Origin: Synechococcales cyanobacterium PMM_0073
GTDB lineage: Bacteria > Cyanobacteriota > Cyanobacteriia > Elainellales > Elainellaceae
Length of the DNA: 9,408 nt
Direction of reading: 5' to 3'
Assembly: GCA_949127695.1 (NCBI GenBank)
Contig: CASBQH010000275.1
Location: forward strand, 1-9,408
Shown here one piece after another: positions 1 through 4,831 of this stretch; position 1 is the first letter of the stretch, and each line of letters begins with the position of its first letter. A program made the position numbers and the translations under genes. The notes under the pieces were generated by a model. That model was not told the DNA's origin and did no database searches. It saw nothing but the letters and a program-made list of their open reading frames with translations.

Positions 1-2
1 AG

Positions 3-179
3 CGCTGTGGCCATGACCGTCGGGGTGCGTTTGCGGCGATTACTCAGGCAGGGCTAGAAATGCGACAGCAAATGTGGCACGTTTACTCACAAGCTATTTG
101 TACGCATTTTGCTCAGCGGTTAAACGAGGAGCAGATCCTCGCGCTAACTCAAGTCTTAGAGGTCTTCATAAACGCCTAA
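3..179 (+). CDS. MarR-family transcriptional regulator, C-terminal fragment (5' end outside window)
   Basis: Frame 3 is open from the window edge to TAA at 177-179 and encodes 58 residues. It begins with a wing-like segment HDRRGAFAAITQAG, which fits the D-x-R-G-x(4)-LT-x-x-G wing of MarR winged-helix regulators. A helical, amphipathic tail follows (LEMRQQMW..., then LNEEQILALTQVLEVF), as expected for the C-terminal dimerisation helix of the family. MarR proteins bind DNA as dimers and usually repress nearby or divergent genes, often transporters, until a ligand releases them. The next gene downstream, 100 bases away on the same strand, is a transporter, so co-transcription or regulation is plausible but unproven. 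The recognition helix lies upstream of the window. The family call rests on the wing and tail only. Confidence 0.6.
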   Translation, partial: RCGHDRRGAFAAITQAGLEMRQQMWHVYSQAICTHFAQRLNEEQILALTQVLEVFINA

Positions 180-207
180 TCCTGCTCTCGGCAAAAGCAG
201 CGCCTCT

Positions 208-213
208 TGACTT
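208..213 (+). promoter_or_regulatory. possible -35 element (TTGACT) upstream of the AmpG-like gene
   Basis: TTGACT matches the sigma-70-type -35 consensus at five of six positions and lies 66 bases before the transporter start. No convincing -10 hexamer sits at 16-18 bases, so this is weak. The transporter may instead be read through from the MarR-like gene. Confidence 0.2.
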
Positions 214-279
214 TCGCCCCCTTCAGCCATTACCGTACAGGCTCTCGTCTCCCTATTTTTTTAGCAGCCTAAAACCGCA

Positions 280-1506
280 ATGCAGAGCCTCAAAGTCTTT
301 CAGAGTCGAACGATGCTGGCGCTGGGGCTGCTGGGCTTTGCCTCTGGGCTGCCGTTTTATTTGACCAGCGATACGCTGAAAGCCTGGATGACTGAAGCGG
401 GGGTCAGCCTGGGATCGATTGGCCTGTTTAGCCTTGTGGCGCTGCCCTACTCGCTGAAGTTTCTCTGGTCGCCGCTGCTCGATCGCTACGTGCCGCCGAT
501 TTGGGGGCGCAGACGGGGCTGGCTGCTGATGACGCAGATGGGGCTAACGCTGGCGATTGCGGCGATGGCGCTTCAGCAGCCGCAGCAGGCGTTGCAGCTA
601 GTGGCGGTGAATGCGCTGGTGATTGCCTTTTTTAGCGCCACTCAAGATATTGCCGTAGATGCTCACCGCACGGATATTTTGCAGCCTGCTGAAATGGGAG
701 CTGGTACGGCGGTTTATTTAATGGGCTACCGGGCTGCGATTATTTTGGTGGGAGCCGGGTCGCTGATTTTGGCCGACTCTTTGCCCTGGAATCTGGTCTA
801 TCTGCTGATGGCGGGGCTGATGGCAGCCTGCGTTTTGGCGACGGCTTTTGCGCCCGAACCGGACTCGGCTACACCACCCAGCAGCTTGGCAGAGGCCGTC
901 TATCTGCCGTTTCGCGACTTTTTGCGGCGATTTGGCTGGCAGCGAGGGCTGGCGATTCTGCTGTTTGTGATGCTCTATCGCTACGGCGACGCGCTGGTAA
1001 ACAGCATGACCACGCCGTTTTTGCTGCAATTGGGCTTTAGCAAGACGGCGATTGGGACGATTCGGGTTGGCATGGGGATGGTGGCCTCAATTGTCGGGGC
1101 GCTAAGCGGCGGCGCAATTTTGAGTCAGATTGGCATCAACCGCTCGCTCTGGCTGTTTGGCGGGCTGCAAACCCTGAGCAACTTGGCTTATTTGGGGCTG
1201 GCGCAATTGGGGCAAAACTATCTGGCAATGGTGCTGACGATTAATATCGAGAACTTTTGTGGCGGACTGGGGACAGCGGGCTTCTTGGCCTTTTTGATGA
1301 GCCTCTGCAACCGCCAGTTTTCGGCGACGCAATATGCGCTGCTCTCCAGTTTGGTAGCTGTGAGCCGCGATATTTTGACTGTGCCCTCTGGCAAAATTGC
1401 TGAGAGTTTAGGCTGGTCGGGCTTTTTCCTGTTTACGGTGGCAGCGGCGCTGCCCGGTCTAATGCTGCTGCCGTTTTTTGCGCCCTGGAATGCTCAGCGT
1501 GAATAG
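280..1506 (+). CDS. ampG: AmpG-like MFS permease
   Basis: A 408-residue, strongly hydrophobic protein, predicted to sit in the inner membrane with about 12 helices. AmpG permeases of the major facilitator superfamily import GlcNAc-anhydroMurNAc muropeptides released by wall turnover, for recycling. Family signatures seen: GFASGLPFYLTSDTLKAWM near residues 19-37, LPYSLKFLWSPLLDRY at 55-70, the basic loop GRRRGW at 76-81, SATQDIAVDAHRTDIL at 119-134, and in the second half ENFCGGLGTAGFLAFLMSLC at 324-343 followed by QYALLSS. E. coli AmpG is longer (about 490 residues, 14 helices); this 12-helix size is the common short form. The ATG at 280 is the first start after an in-frame TAG. Neighbours are a MarR-like regulator upstream and a terminator 117 bases downstream. 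Family assignment is firm; the substrate in a cyanobacterium is inferred, since the wider AmpG family may carry other cargo. Confidence 0.85.
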   Translation: MQSLKVFQSRTMLALGLLGFASGLPFYLTSDTLKAWMTEAGVSLGSIGLFSLVALPYSLKFLWSPLLDRYVPPIWGRRRGWLLMTQMGLTLAIAAMALQQPQQALQLVAVNALVIAFFSATQDIAVDAHRTDILQPAEMGAGTAVYLMGYRAAIILVGAGSLILADSLPWNLVYLLMAGLMAACVLATAFAPEPDSATPPSSLAEAVYLPFRDFLRRFGWQRGLAILLFVMLYRYGDALVNSMTTPFLLQLGFSKTAIGTIRVGMGMVASIVGALSGGAILSQIGINRSLWLFGGLQTLSNLAYLGLAQLGQNYLAMVLTINIENFCGGLGTAGFLAFLMSLCNRQFSATQYALLSSLVAVSRDILTVPSGKIAESLGWSGFFLFTVAAALPGLMLLPFFAPWNAQRE

Positions 1507-1546
1507 CTGACTGAATCATTGGCTCACTTTAATTGTGAATGAAGAA

Positions 1547-1568
1547 TAAATCACCCGCCTGGGTGATA
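1547..1568 (+). other. hairpin in the 3' region after the AmpG-like gene
   Basis: TCACCC and GGGTGA form a perfect 6-bp stem around the four-base loop GCCT about 45 bases after the transporter stop. No T-run follows directly, so it is not a canonical terminator. It may stabilise the transcript's 3' end or belong to a small RNA that ends at the next terminator. Confidence 0.45.
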
Positions 1569-1622
1569 GGCTTTCCTGCCATCAGTGGCTAGGCTGAGGA
1601 GTATCTGATATACCTAAGCAAT

Positions 1623-1656
1623 ATTCCCGGCGGCTATATGCGCTGGGAATTTTTTT
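1623..1656 (+). terminator. intrinsic terminator
   Basis: ATTCCCGGCG (1623-1632) pairs with CGCTGGGAAT (1641-1650) as a 10-bp stem with one G-U pair and an 8-base loop. The stem runs directly into seven T residues (1650-1656). This is a textbook rho-independent terminator, rare in cyanobacterial sequence. It closes whatever is transcribed from the left: the AmpG-like mRNA with a 117-base 3' tail, or a separate small RNA. Confidence 0.85.
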
Positions 1657-1671
1657 GGCGGCGCTAGCTTT

Positions 1672-1680
1672 TGGGATAAT
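1672..1680 (+). promoter_or_regulatory. possible extended -10 element upstream of the VOC gene
   Basis: TG followed by one base and GATAAT (1675-1680) resembles an extended -10 box, just past the terminator, and would give a leader of roughly 115 bases. A second candidate, TACAAT at 1752-1757, has a weak TTGCCG 19 bases upstream and would start closer to the gene. I cannot choose between them. The gene clearly needs its own promoter because a terminator precedes it. Confidence 0.3.
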
Positions 1681-1801
1681 GGCTCAATCTTCATCTCTCG
1701 ACTTAAGGATTGCTGTAATTTCAGCGTTGCCGTTAGCGTTCAAATAATTGGTACAATCGAGCTACGCTAAAGCAGCAAGCTCCGCCTCAATCTAGATTTT
1801 T

Positions 1802-2224
1802 ATGACCATTAGACCCTTTCACGTTGCATTTCCAGTCCAAGACTTGGCCACCACCCGCCGCTTCTACGAAACGGTTTTGGGCTGCAAGGTGGGGCGCACA
1901 GCTGAGCAATGGATTGACTTCAATCTGTTTGGACATCAAATTACGGCGCATCTCTGCCCAGAAATTGGCAAGCCGCCGACCAATCGCGTCGATGGCAAGC
2001 AGGTGCCTGTCCAGCATTGGGGCGTGATTTTAGAAATGCCTGACTGGGAGCAGCTAGCCGCTTCACTCAAGGCGCAAAACGTTGAGTTTGTGATTGAACC
2101 CTACCTGCGCTTTCAGGGCGAACCGGGCGAACAGGCGACGATGTTTTTGCTTGACCCCAGCGGCAACGCGCTGGAGTTCAAAGCCTTTGAGCAGGACGAG
2201 TCAATTTTTGCGGCGAGCCTTTAA
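1802..2224 (+). CDS. VOC-superfamily (glyoxalase/bleomycin-resistance/dioxygenase fold) protein
   Basis: A 140-residue soluble protein with the two beta-alpha-beta-beta-beta modules of the vicinal oxygen chelate fold. Module 1 opens with FHVAFPVQDLATTRRFYETVLG (about residues 6-27). Module 2 opens with VQHWGVILEM (70-79) and closes with MFLLDPSGNALEFKAF (114-129). Likely metal ligands are H7, H50, H72 and E125, the usual VOC spacing, so a metal enzyme rather than a pure binding protein is likely. The family includes glyoxalase I, ring-cleaving dioxygenases and antibiotic-binding proteins; the sequence does not tell which reaction applies here. The ATG is the first start after an in-frame TAG nine bases upstream, with no obvious ribosome-binding site. 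The gene follows a terminator and converges on the glycosyltransferase, sharing its stop codon region. Confidence 0.85.
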   Translation: MTIRPFHVAFPVQDLATTRRFYETVLGCKVGRTAEQWIDFNLFGHQITAHLCPEIGKPPTNRVDGKQVPVQHWGVILEMPDWEQLAASLKAQNVEFVIEPYLRFQGEPGEQATMFLLDPSGNALEFKAFEQDESIFAASL

Positions 2225-3144
2225 TCAACCGCCCTCAGTTTGCTTAGCCCTAGCCGCTCCAGCCCATAGTCCAGCAGCCCCTGCGGACGATAGCGCAGCA
2301 TCAGTCCTAGCGAAGCGACCGCATCAGACCATTGTCCTGACTTGAGAGACTTCATCAGATCGTAGACAAGATAAGGGCTGTAGACCGTTTGCCAATGCCG
2401 CTTGCCCTGTTGATAGGCAGCTTCGTATTCAGAATGATCTTGCAGCTTGGGCAGCTGCCGATCCAGCACCTTCAATGCAGCCAGCAGATGCTGCGTAGAG
2501 CGCACCCGATTTGAGACACTGTAGCCATGATTGCGGTATTCAGCCACCGGCTGATTGTGACAAAATCCGGGATAGGCTGCGGCCAATCGCAAACAAAAAT
2601 CATAGTCCTCCGAGACCTGGAGGCTACCATCAAACCCGCCCACCGCCTCAAACGCCTGACGCTGAATCATCAGCCGTGCGGGCGGATGGATAGAATTGCC
2701 CTGAAGCAGCTGCGGATAGAATGGCGGATCATAGCGCTGCTCTAAAATGGAGCGATTCTCGCTGTTTAAGGGCAATCCATCAGTGTCAATATTGCGACAT
2801 CGGCCAAACACAAATCCGCTGTCTGGATGGGCGGCAAAAGCCTTAAGGTTCAGTTCTATCGCCTCAGGCAGCAGGCGGTCATCGTGATCTAGAAACAGCA
2901 GATAGTCACCCTGGCAGGCGGCAGCGGCGGCATTTCTGGCCTGCGAAACCCCTTGCTGAGCCTGCCGCAAGTAGCGCAGCTGCGGGTAGCGACTGACGAT
3001 TTGGGGCGTTGCGTCAGTTGAGCCATCGTCGATCACAATAATCTCGGCGGCGGCAACCGTTTGGCACAAGACGCTTTCAATCGCCTCCGCTAAGAACAGC
3101 TCGCCGTTATGGCAAGGGATAATCACTGAAGTCTTAAAACTCAT
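2221..3144 (-). CDS. family 2 glycosyltransferase (GT-A fold)
   Basis: About 307 residues, cytoplasmic or membrane-associated. GT2 enzymes transfer sugars from nucleotide-sugars to polysaccharide, lipid or other acceptors. Numbering from the ATG at 3144: SVIIPCHNGELFLAEAIESV (6-25) is the nucleotide-binding start, IIVIDDGSTD (35-44) carries the conserved Asp pair, FLDHDD (84-89) is the DxD metal site, GGFDGSLQVSEDYDFCLRL (169-187) holds the ED catalytic-base motif, and YRNHGYSVS follows near 203. The C-terminal 80 residues are helical, without clear membrane spans. Two in-frame starts exist: GTG at 3150 and ATG at 3144. I prefer ATG because GAGG sits five bases before it and overlaps the GTG. 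It stands alone, convergent with the VOC gene and downstream of era by 246 bases. The acceptor cannot be told from the sequence; exopolysaccharide or lipopolysaccharide synthesis is usual. Confidence 0.88.
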   Translation of the reverse strand: MSFKTSVIIPCHNGELFLAEAIESVLCQTVAAAEIIVIDDGSTDATPQIVSRYPQLRYLRQAQQGVSQARNAAAAACQGDYLLFLDHDDRLLPEAIELNLKAFAAHPDSGFVFGRCRNIDTDGLPLNSENRSILEQRYDPPFYPQLLQGNSIHPPARLMIQRQAFEAVGGFDGSLQVSEDYDFCLRLAAAYPGFCHNQPVAEYRNHGYSVSNRVRSTQHLLAALKVLDRQLPKLQDHSEYEAAYQQGKRHWQTVYSPYLVYDLMKSLKSGQWSDAVASLGLMLRYRPQGLLDYGLERLGLSKLRAVD

Positions 3145-3291
3145 TTCCACCTCTGATTCAAAGCTTAGAGCTGGTTCAAAAAGAGCAGCCCCACCAATTT
3201 AACCCAAAGGCAAAATTGATGAGGCTGAAGACGCAGTTAGGAGGTATCTTGATCAGTTAGTGTAAGGGCGGAAACCCAAAAATGAGCTGCG

Positions 3292-3308
3292 CTTAACAAG
3301 TTCTTAAG
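3292..3308. other. imperfect 17-bp dyad between era and the glycosyltransferase
   Basis: CTTAACAAGTTCTTAAG is a near-palindrome (three asymmetric positions, including the centre) in the 252-base gap upstream of the glycosyltransferase. It could be an operator. No regulator family is recognised from it. The rest of this gap shows no gene and no clear terminator for era. Confidence 0.2.
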
Positions 3309-3396
3309 CAATTGCCGCAAAAACCTCAAACCACGTCATTTTTAGCCACTTTTCGCCGAGATCTCTGGGGTATCCATTGAACTTTTACTGGGGTCT

Positions 3397-4413
3397 TTAC
3401 TCGACCCGATAGCCCAAGTCTGCCAGATGCAGCCGCGACTGTCGCCATTTGGGCTGAACCTTTACAAATAGCTCAATATAGACCTTGCCCATAATCAGCT
3501 TCTGGATCTGCTGCCGCGCCCTCGTGCCAATCTCCCGCATCATCAGGCCGCCCTTGCCCAGCAAAATGCCCTTTTGCGAAGATCGCTCCACATAAACCGT
3601 GGCCAAAATCCGCGTGATCTGGCGGTCTTCTTCCACCCGGTCAATGGTAATTGCTACCGAATGCGGCACCTCCTCGCGGGTTAGCTCCAGGATCTGCTCG
3701 CGGATTAGCTCGCCCATAATAAACCGCTCTGGCTGATCGGTGACGAGATCAGGCGGGTAATAGTAAGGCCCCGGCTCAAGCCGCTCCACGATCTGCGCCT
3801 GAAGTGCCTCTAGGCCGTCTCCAGTCAGCGCCGAGAACTTGGCGACCGTCCAGCCCTGCGCCTCGGCAATGGCCAGATAGCTCAAGTCAAGCGCGGCGGC
3901 GGCTGAGGACTCTAGCGGCTGCTGATCGGTTTTGTTGAGTCCCAGCATCACTGGCACGGTGCTTTGGCTGAGCAGATTGACAATATAGCGGTCGCCGCCG
4001 CCCGCCATCACGCCGCTGTCTACTACCAGCAGCAGCAGATCAACCGAGTCAATCGCAATCTGGGCATTTTTGACTAGCACAGCCCCCAGCTCATGGTGCG
4101 GCTTGTGGATGCCGGGTGTGTCCACGAAAATGATTTGCGCCGCTGGCAGAGTCAAAATGCCGCGCAGGCGGTTGCGGGTGGTTTGGGCAACGGGGGAGGT
4201 GATCGCGATTTTTTGGCCGACCAGCTGGTTCATCAGGGTCGATTTGCCGACGTTGGGGCGACCAATGATTCCGACGAAGCCGGACTTAAAGCCAGCGGGT
4301 GCGGTGGGGATCAGCCCTGCGCCGCCCAAATCTAGACTCAGATCTAGATCTGGAGCCTCAAAATCAGCTTTAGCTGGCTCAGGCTGTGGTTCGTTCAATT
4401 CGCGGTTACTCAT
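3397..4413 (-). CDS. era: GTPase Era
   Basis: A 338-residue GTPase that binds the 3' end of 16S rRNA and assists late 30S ribosome assembly. G domain: G1 GRPNVGKST (51-59), switch/G2 AQTTRNR (76-82), G3 DTPG (98-101), G4 NKTD (160-163), G5 SAL (194-196). C-terminal KH RNA-binding domain: SSQKGILLGKGG (278-289, with the GKGG loop) and IGTRARQQI (295-303), then the typical VKVQPKWR (317-324). E. coli Era has 301 residues; the excess is an N-terminal extension of about 40 residues, acidic and proline-rich, ahead of FVGIIGRPNVGKS. The ATG at 4413 is the first start after an in-frame TAA and no other Met precedes the G domain, so the extension belongs to the only plausible ATG-initiated protein. 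It is transcribed away from the origin region. No U-tailed terminator follows, only a short GGGTC/GACCC hairpin over the stop codon. Confidence 0.97.
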   Translation of the reverse strand: MSNRELNEPQPEPAKADFEAPDLDLSLDLGGAGLIPTAPAGFKSGFVGIIGRPNVGKSTLMNQLVGQKIAITSPVAQTTRNRLRGILTLPAAQIIFVDTPGIHKPHHELGAVLVKNAQIAIDSVDLLLLVVDSGVMAGGGDRYIVNLLSQSTVPVMLGLNKTDQQPLESSAAAALDLSYLAIAEAQGWTVAKFSALTGDGLEALQAQIVERLEPGPYYYPPDLVTDQPERFIMGELIREQILELTREEVPHSVAITIDRVEEDRQITRILATVYVERSSQKGILLGKGGLMMREIGTRARQQIQKLIMGKVYIELFVKVQPKWRQSRLHLADLGYRVE

Positions 4414-4419
4414 TCCTGT

Positions 4420-4425
4420 ATTTTA
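4420..4425 (-). promoter_or_regulatory. possible era -10 element
   Basis: Read on the minus strand this is TAAAAT, five of six to the -10 consensus. Transcription would then start at or within a base or two of the era ATG, giving a leaderless or nearly leaderless mRNA. The matching -35 region would overlap the DnaA box at 4439-4447. There is no well-placed ribosome-binding site: the only AGG abuts the ATG. Confidence 0.35.
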
Positions 4426-4438
4426 GGGGCATTTGGCC

Positions 4439-4447
4439 TGTGGAAAA
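4439..4447 (-). promoter_or_regulatory. DnaA box, perfect (TTTTCCACA on minus strand)
   Basis: TGTGGAAAA on the plus strand is the exact reverse complement of TTTTCCACA. It lies 26 bases from the era start, where bound DnaA could also affect era transcription. Confidence 0.8.
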
Positions 4448-4482
4448 GCCGCATTTTTCTGGGGAGAACCCTGGGCAAAAGC

Positions 4483-4491
4483 AGTGGAAAA
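4483..4491 (-). promoter_or_regulatory. DnaA box, one mismatch
   Basis: AGTGGAAAA reads TTTTCCACT on the minus strand, eight of nine positions to TTTTCCACA, in the same orientation as the box at 4439. Confidence 0.6.
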
Positions 4492-4532
4492 CCTGGGTCA
4501 ACTTTGGCTAATCTGGATCACTCCAGGCTAGA

Positions 4533-4541
4533 TGTGGAGAA
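4533..4541 (-). promoter_or_regulatory. DnaA box, one mismatch
   Basis: TGTGGAGAA reads TTCTCCACA on the minus strand, eight of nine positions to the consensus. Confidence 0.6.
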
Positions 4542-4551
4542 TCATCCTGTT

Positions 4552-4570
4552 TATCCCACAGTTTTCCACA
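4552..4570 (+). promoter_or_regulatory. paired DnaA boxes, one weak and one perfect
   Basis: TTTTCCACA at 4562-4570 is a perfect box. TATCCCACA at 4552-4560 (seven of nine) lies one base upstream in the same orientation, a tandem layout typical of origin boxes that load DnaA toward the unwinding site. The pair points toward the trio and AT-rich segment. Confidence 0.75.
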
Positions 4571-4615
4571 GCCGATCAATCGCCAGAAGATATATGCAGC
4601 CTACATTCTGGAAAG

Positions 4616-4633
4616 TTCTCCCCAGTTTCCCCA
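4616..4633 (+). promoter_or_regulatory. two abutting degenerate DnaA-box-like 9-mers beside the trio
   Basis: TTCTCCCCA (4616-4624) and GTTTCCCCA (4625-4633) each match TTTTCCACA at seven of nine positions, head to tail without spacing and one base before the trio triplets. The second-strand copy TGGGGAGAA at 4460-4468 is an exact inverse of the first. They could be low-affinity DnaA sites or sites for another origin protein. Confidence 0.45.
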
Positions 4634-4634
4634 G

Positions 4635-4649
4635 CTTCTACTACTACTA
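4635..4649 (+). promoter_or_regulatory. DnaA-trio element (five triplets)
   Basis: The plus strand reads CTT CTA CTA CTA CTA, so the minus strand read 3' to 5' is GAA GAT GAT GAT GAT. This is the repeating trinucleotide that DnaA filaments bind on single-stranded DNA at bacterial origins, in the Bacillus orientation: boxes upstream, AT-rich tract downstream. Four consecutive identical CTA triplets are unusual on their own. Confidence 0.65.
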
Positions 4650-4650
4650 G

Positions 4651-4680
4651 ATCTCTTTAAAACTATTTCAGAATATAAGG
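4651..4680. other. AT-rich DNA-unwinding element candidate
   Basis: Of these 30 bases, 23 are A or T, in a GC-richer neighbourhood, directly after the DnaA-trio. A second T-rich run lies at 4705-4710. This is the expected site of first strand opening at an origin. Confidence 0.55.
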
Positions 4681-4734
4681 ATCAGGCGATCGACTTTGCT
4701 AGATTTTTTAGCAGCTTAGCAGCAAGAAAGCGTC

Positions 4735-4775
4735 GCATTTGCGGTTTGATCAGTTACGATCAACGTCCGAAATGC
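4735..4775. other. large nested dyad upstream of dnaN
   Basis: Outer arms GCATTT (4735-4740) and AAATGC (4770-4775) continue, across one bulged G, into CGG/CCG (4742-4744 and 4767-4769). The inner arms TTGATC (4746-4751) and GATCAA (4758-4763) enclose the loop AGTTAC. In all 15 base pairs form over 41 bases. It ends 56 bases before the dnaN ATG, so it is either an operator or origin-protein site, or a hairpin in the dnaN leader RNA. No T-run follows, so it is not a terminator. Confidence 0.6.
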
Positions 4776-4831
4776 CCAATCTATTGCCCCAAATTCAAGA
4801 TCCAGTTGCACCCCCATTTATTCGGTGAGCC

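Larger units (their letters stand above)
4459..4625. repeat. 11-bp perfect inverted repeat within the origin region
   Basis: CTGGGGAGAAC at 4459-4469 is the exact reverse complement of GTTCTCCCCAG at 4615-4625, with 145 bases between the arms. The arms bracket the three plus/minus boxes at 4483-4570. The spacing is too long for a simple hairpin, so paired protein-binding sites are more likely than RNA structure. Confidence 0.6.
4414..4831. other. oriC: putative chromosomal replication origin (oriC) upstream of dnaN
   Basis: A 418-base gene-free gap between divergent era and dnaN. It contains two perfect copies of the cyanobacterial-type DnaA box TTTTCCACA (4439-4447 minus, 4562-4570 plus), two 8-of-9 copies (4483-4491 and 4533-4541), and several 7-of-9 copies. 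Five CTT/CTA triplets (4635-4649) match a DnaA-trio, and a 30-base stretch at 4651-4680 is 77% AT. A perfect 9-mer on either strand is expected about 0.003 times by chance in this length. Box, trio and AT-rich tract occur in the order and orientation known from Bacillus origins. In Synechococcus elongatus the origin also lies next to dnaN, with dnaA elsewhere. No open reading frame of note exists here. Origin activity is inferred, not shown. Confidence 0.8.

Noticed and set aside
74..364. 96-codon plus-strand frame across the MarR tail and AmpG start
   Set aside because: It overlaps two better-supported genes in other frames and its composition is that of a shadow frame.
1601..1613. NtcA-like site GTATCTGATATAC
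   Set aside because: The spacing between GTA and TAC is seven bases, while NtcA needs eight (GTA-N8-TAC). It also sits just before a terminator, not at a promoter.
3391..3407. Terminator for era formed by GGGTC and GACCC
   Set aside because: The stem has only five pairs, overlaps the stop codon and is not followed by a T-run on either strand.
4685..4693. HIP1 octamer (GCGATCGC)
   Set aside because: Only seven-of-eight matches were found (here GCGATCGA, also near 6239). No complete copy was seen in the window, so HIP1 cannot be used as support for the lineage.
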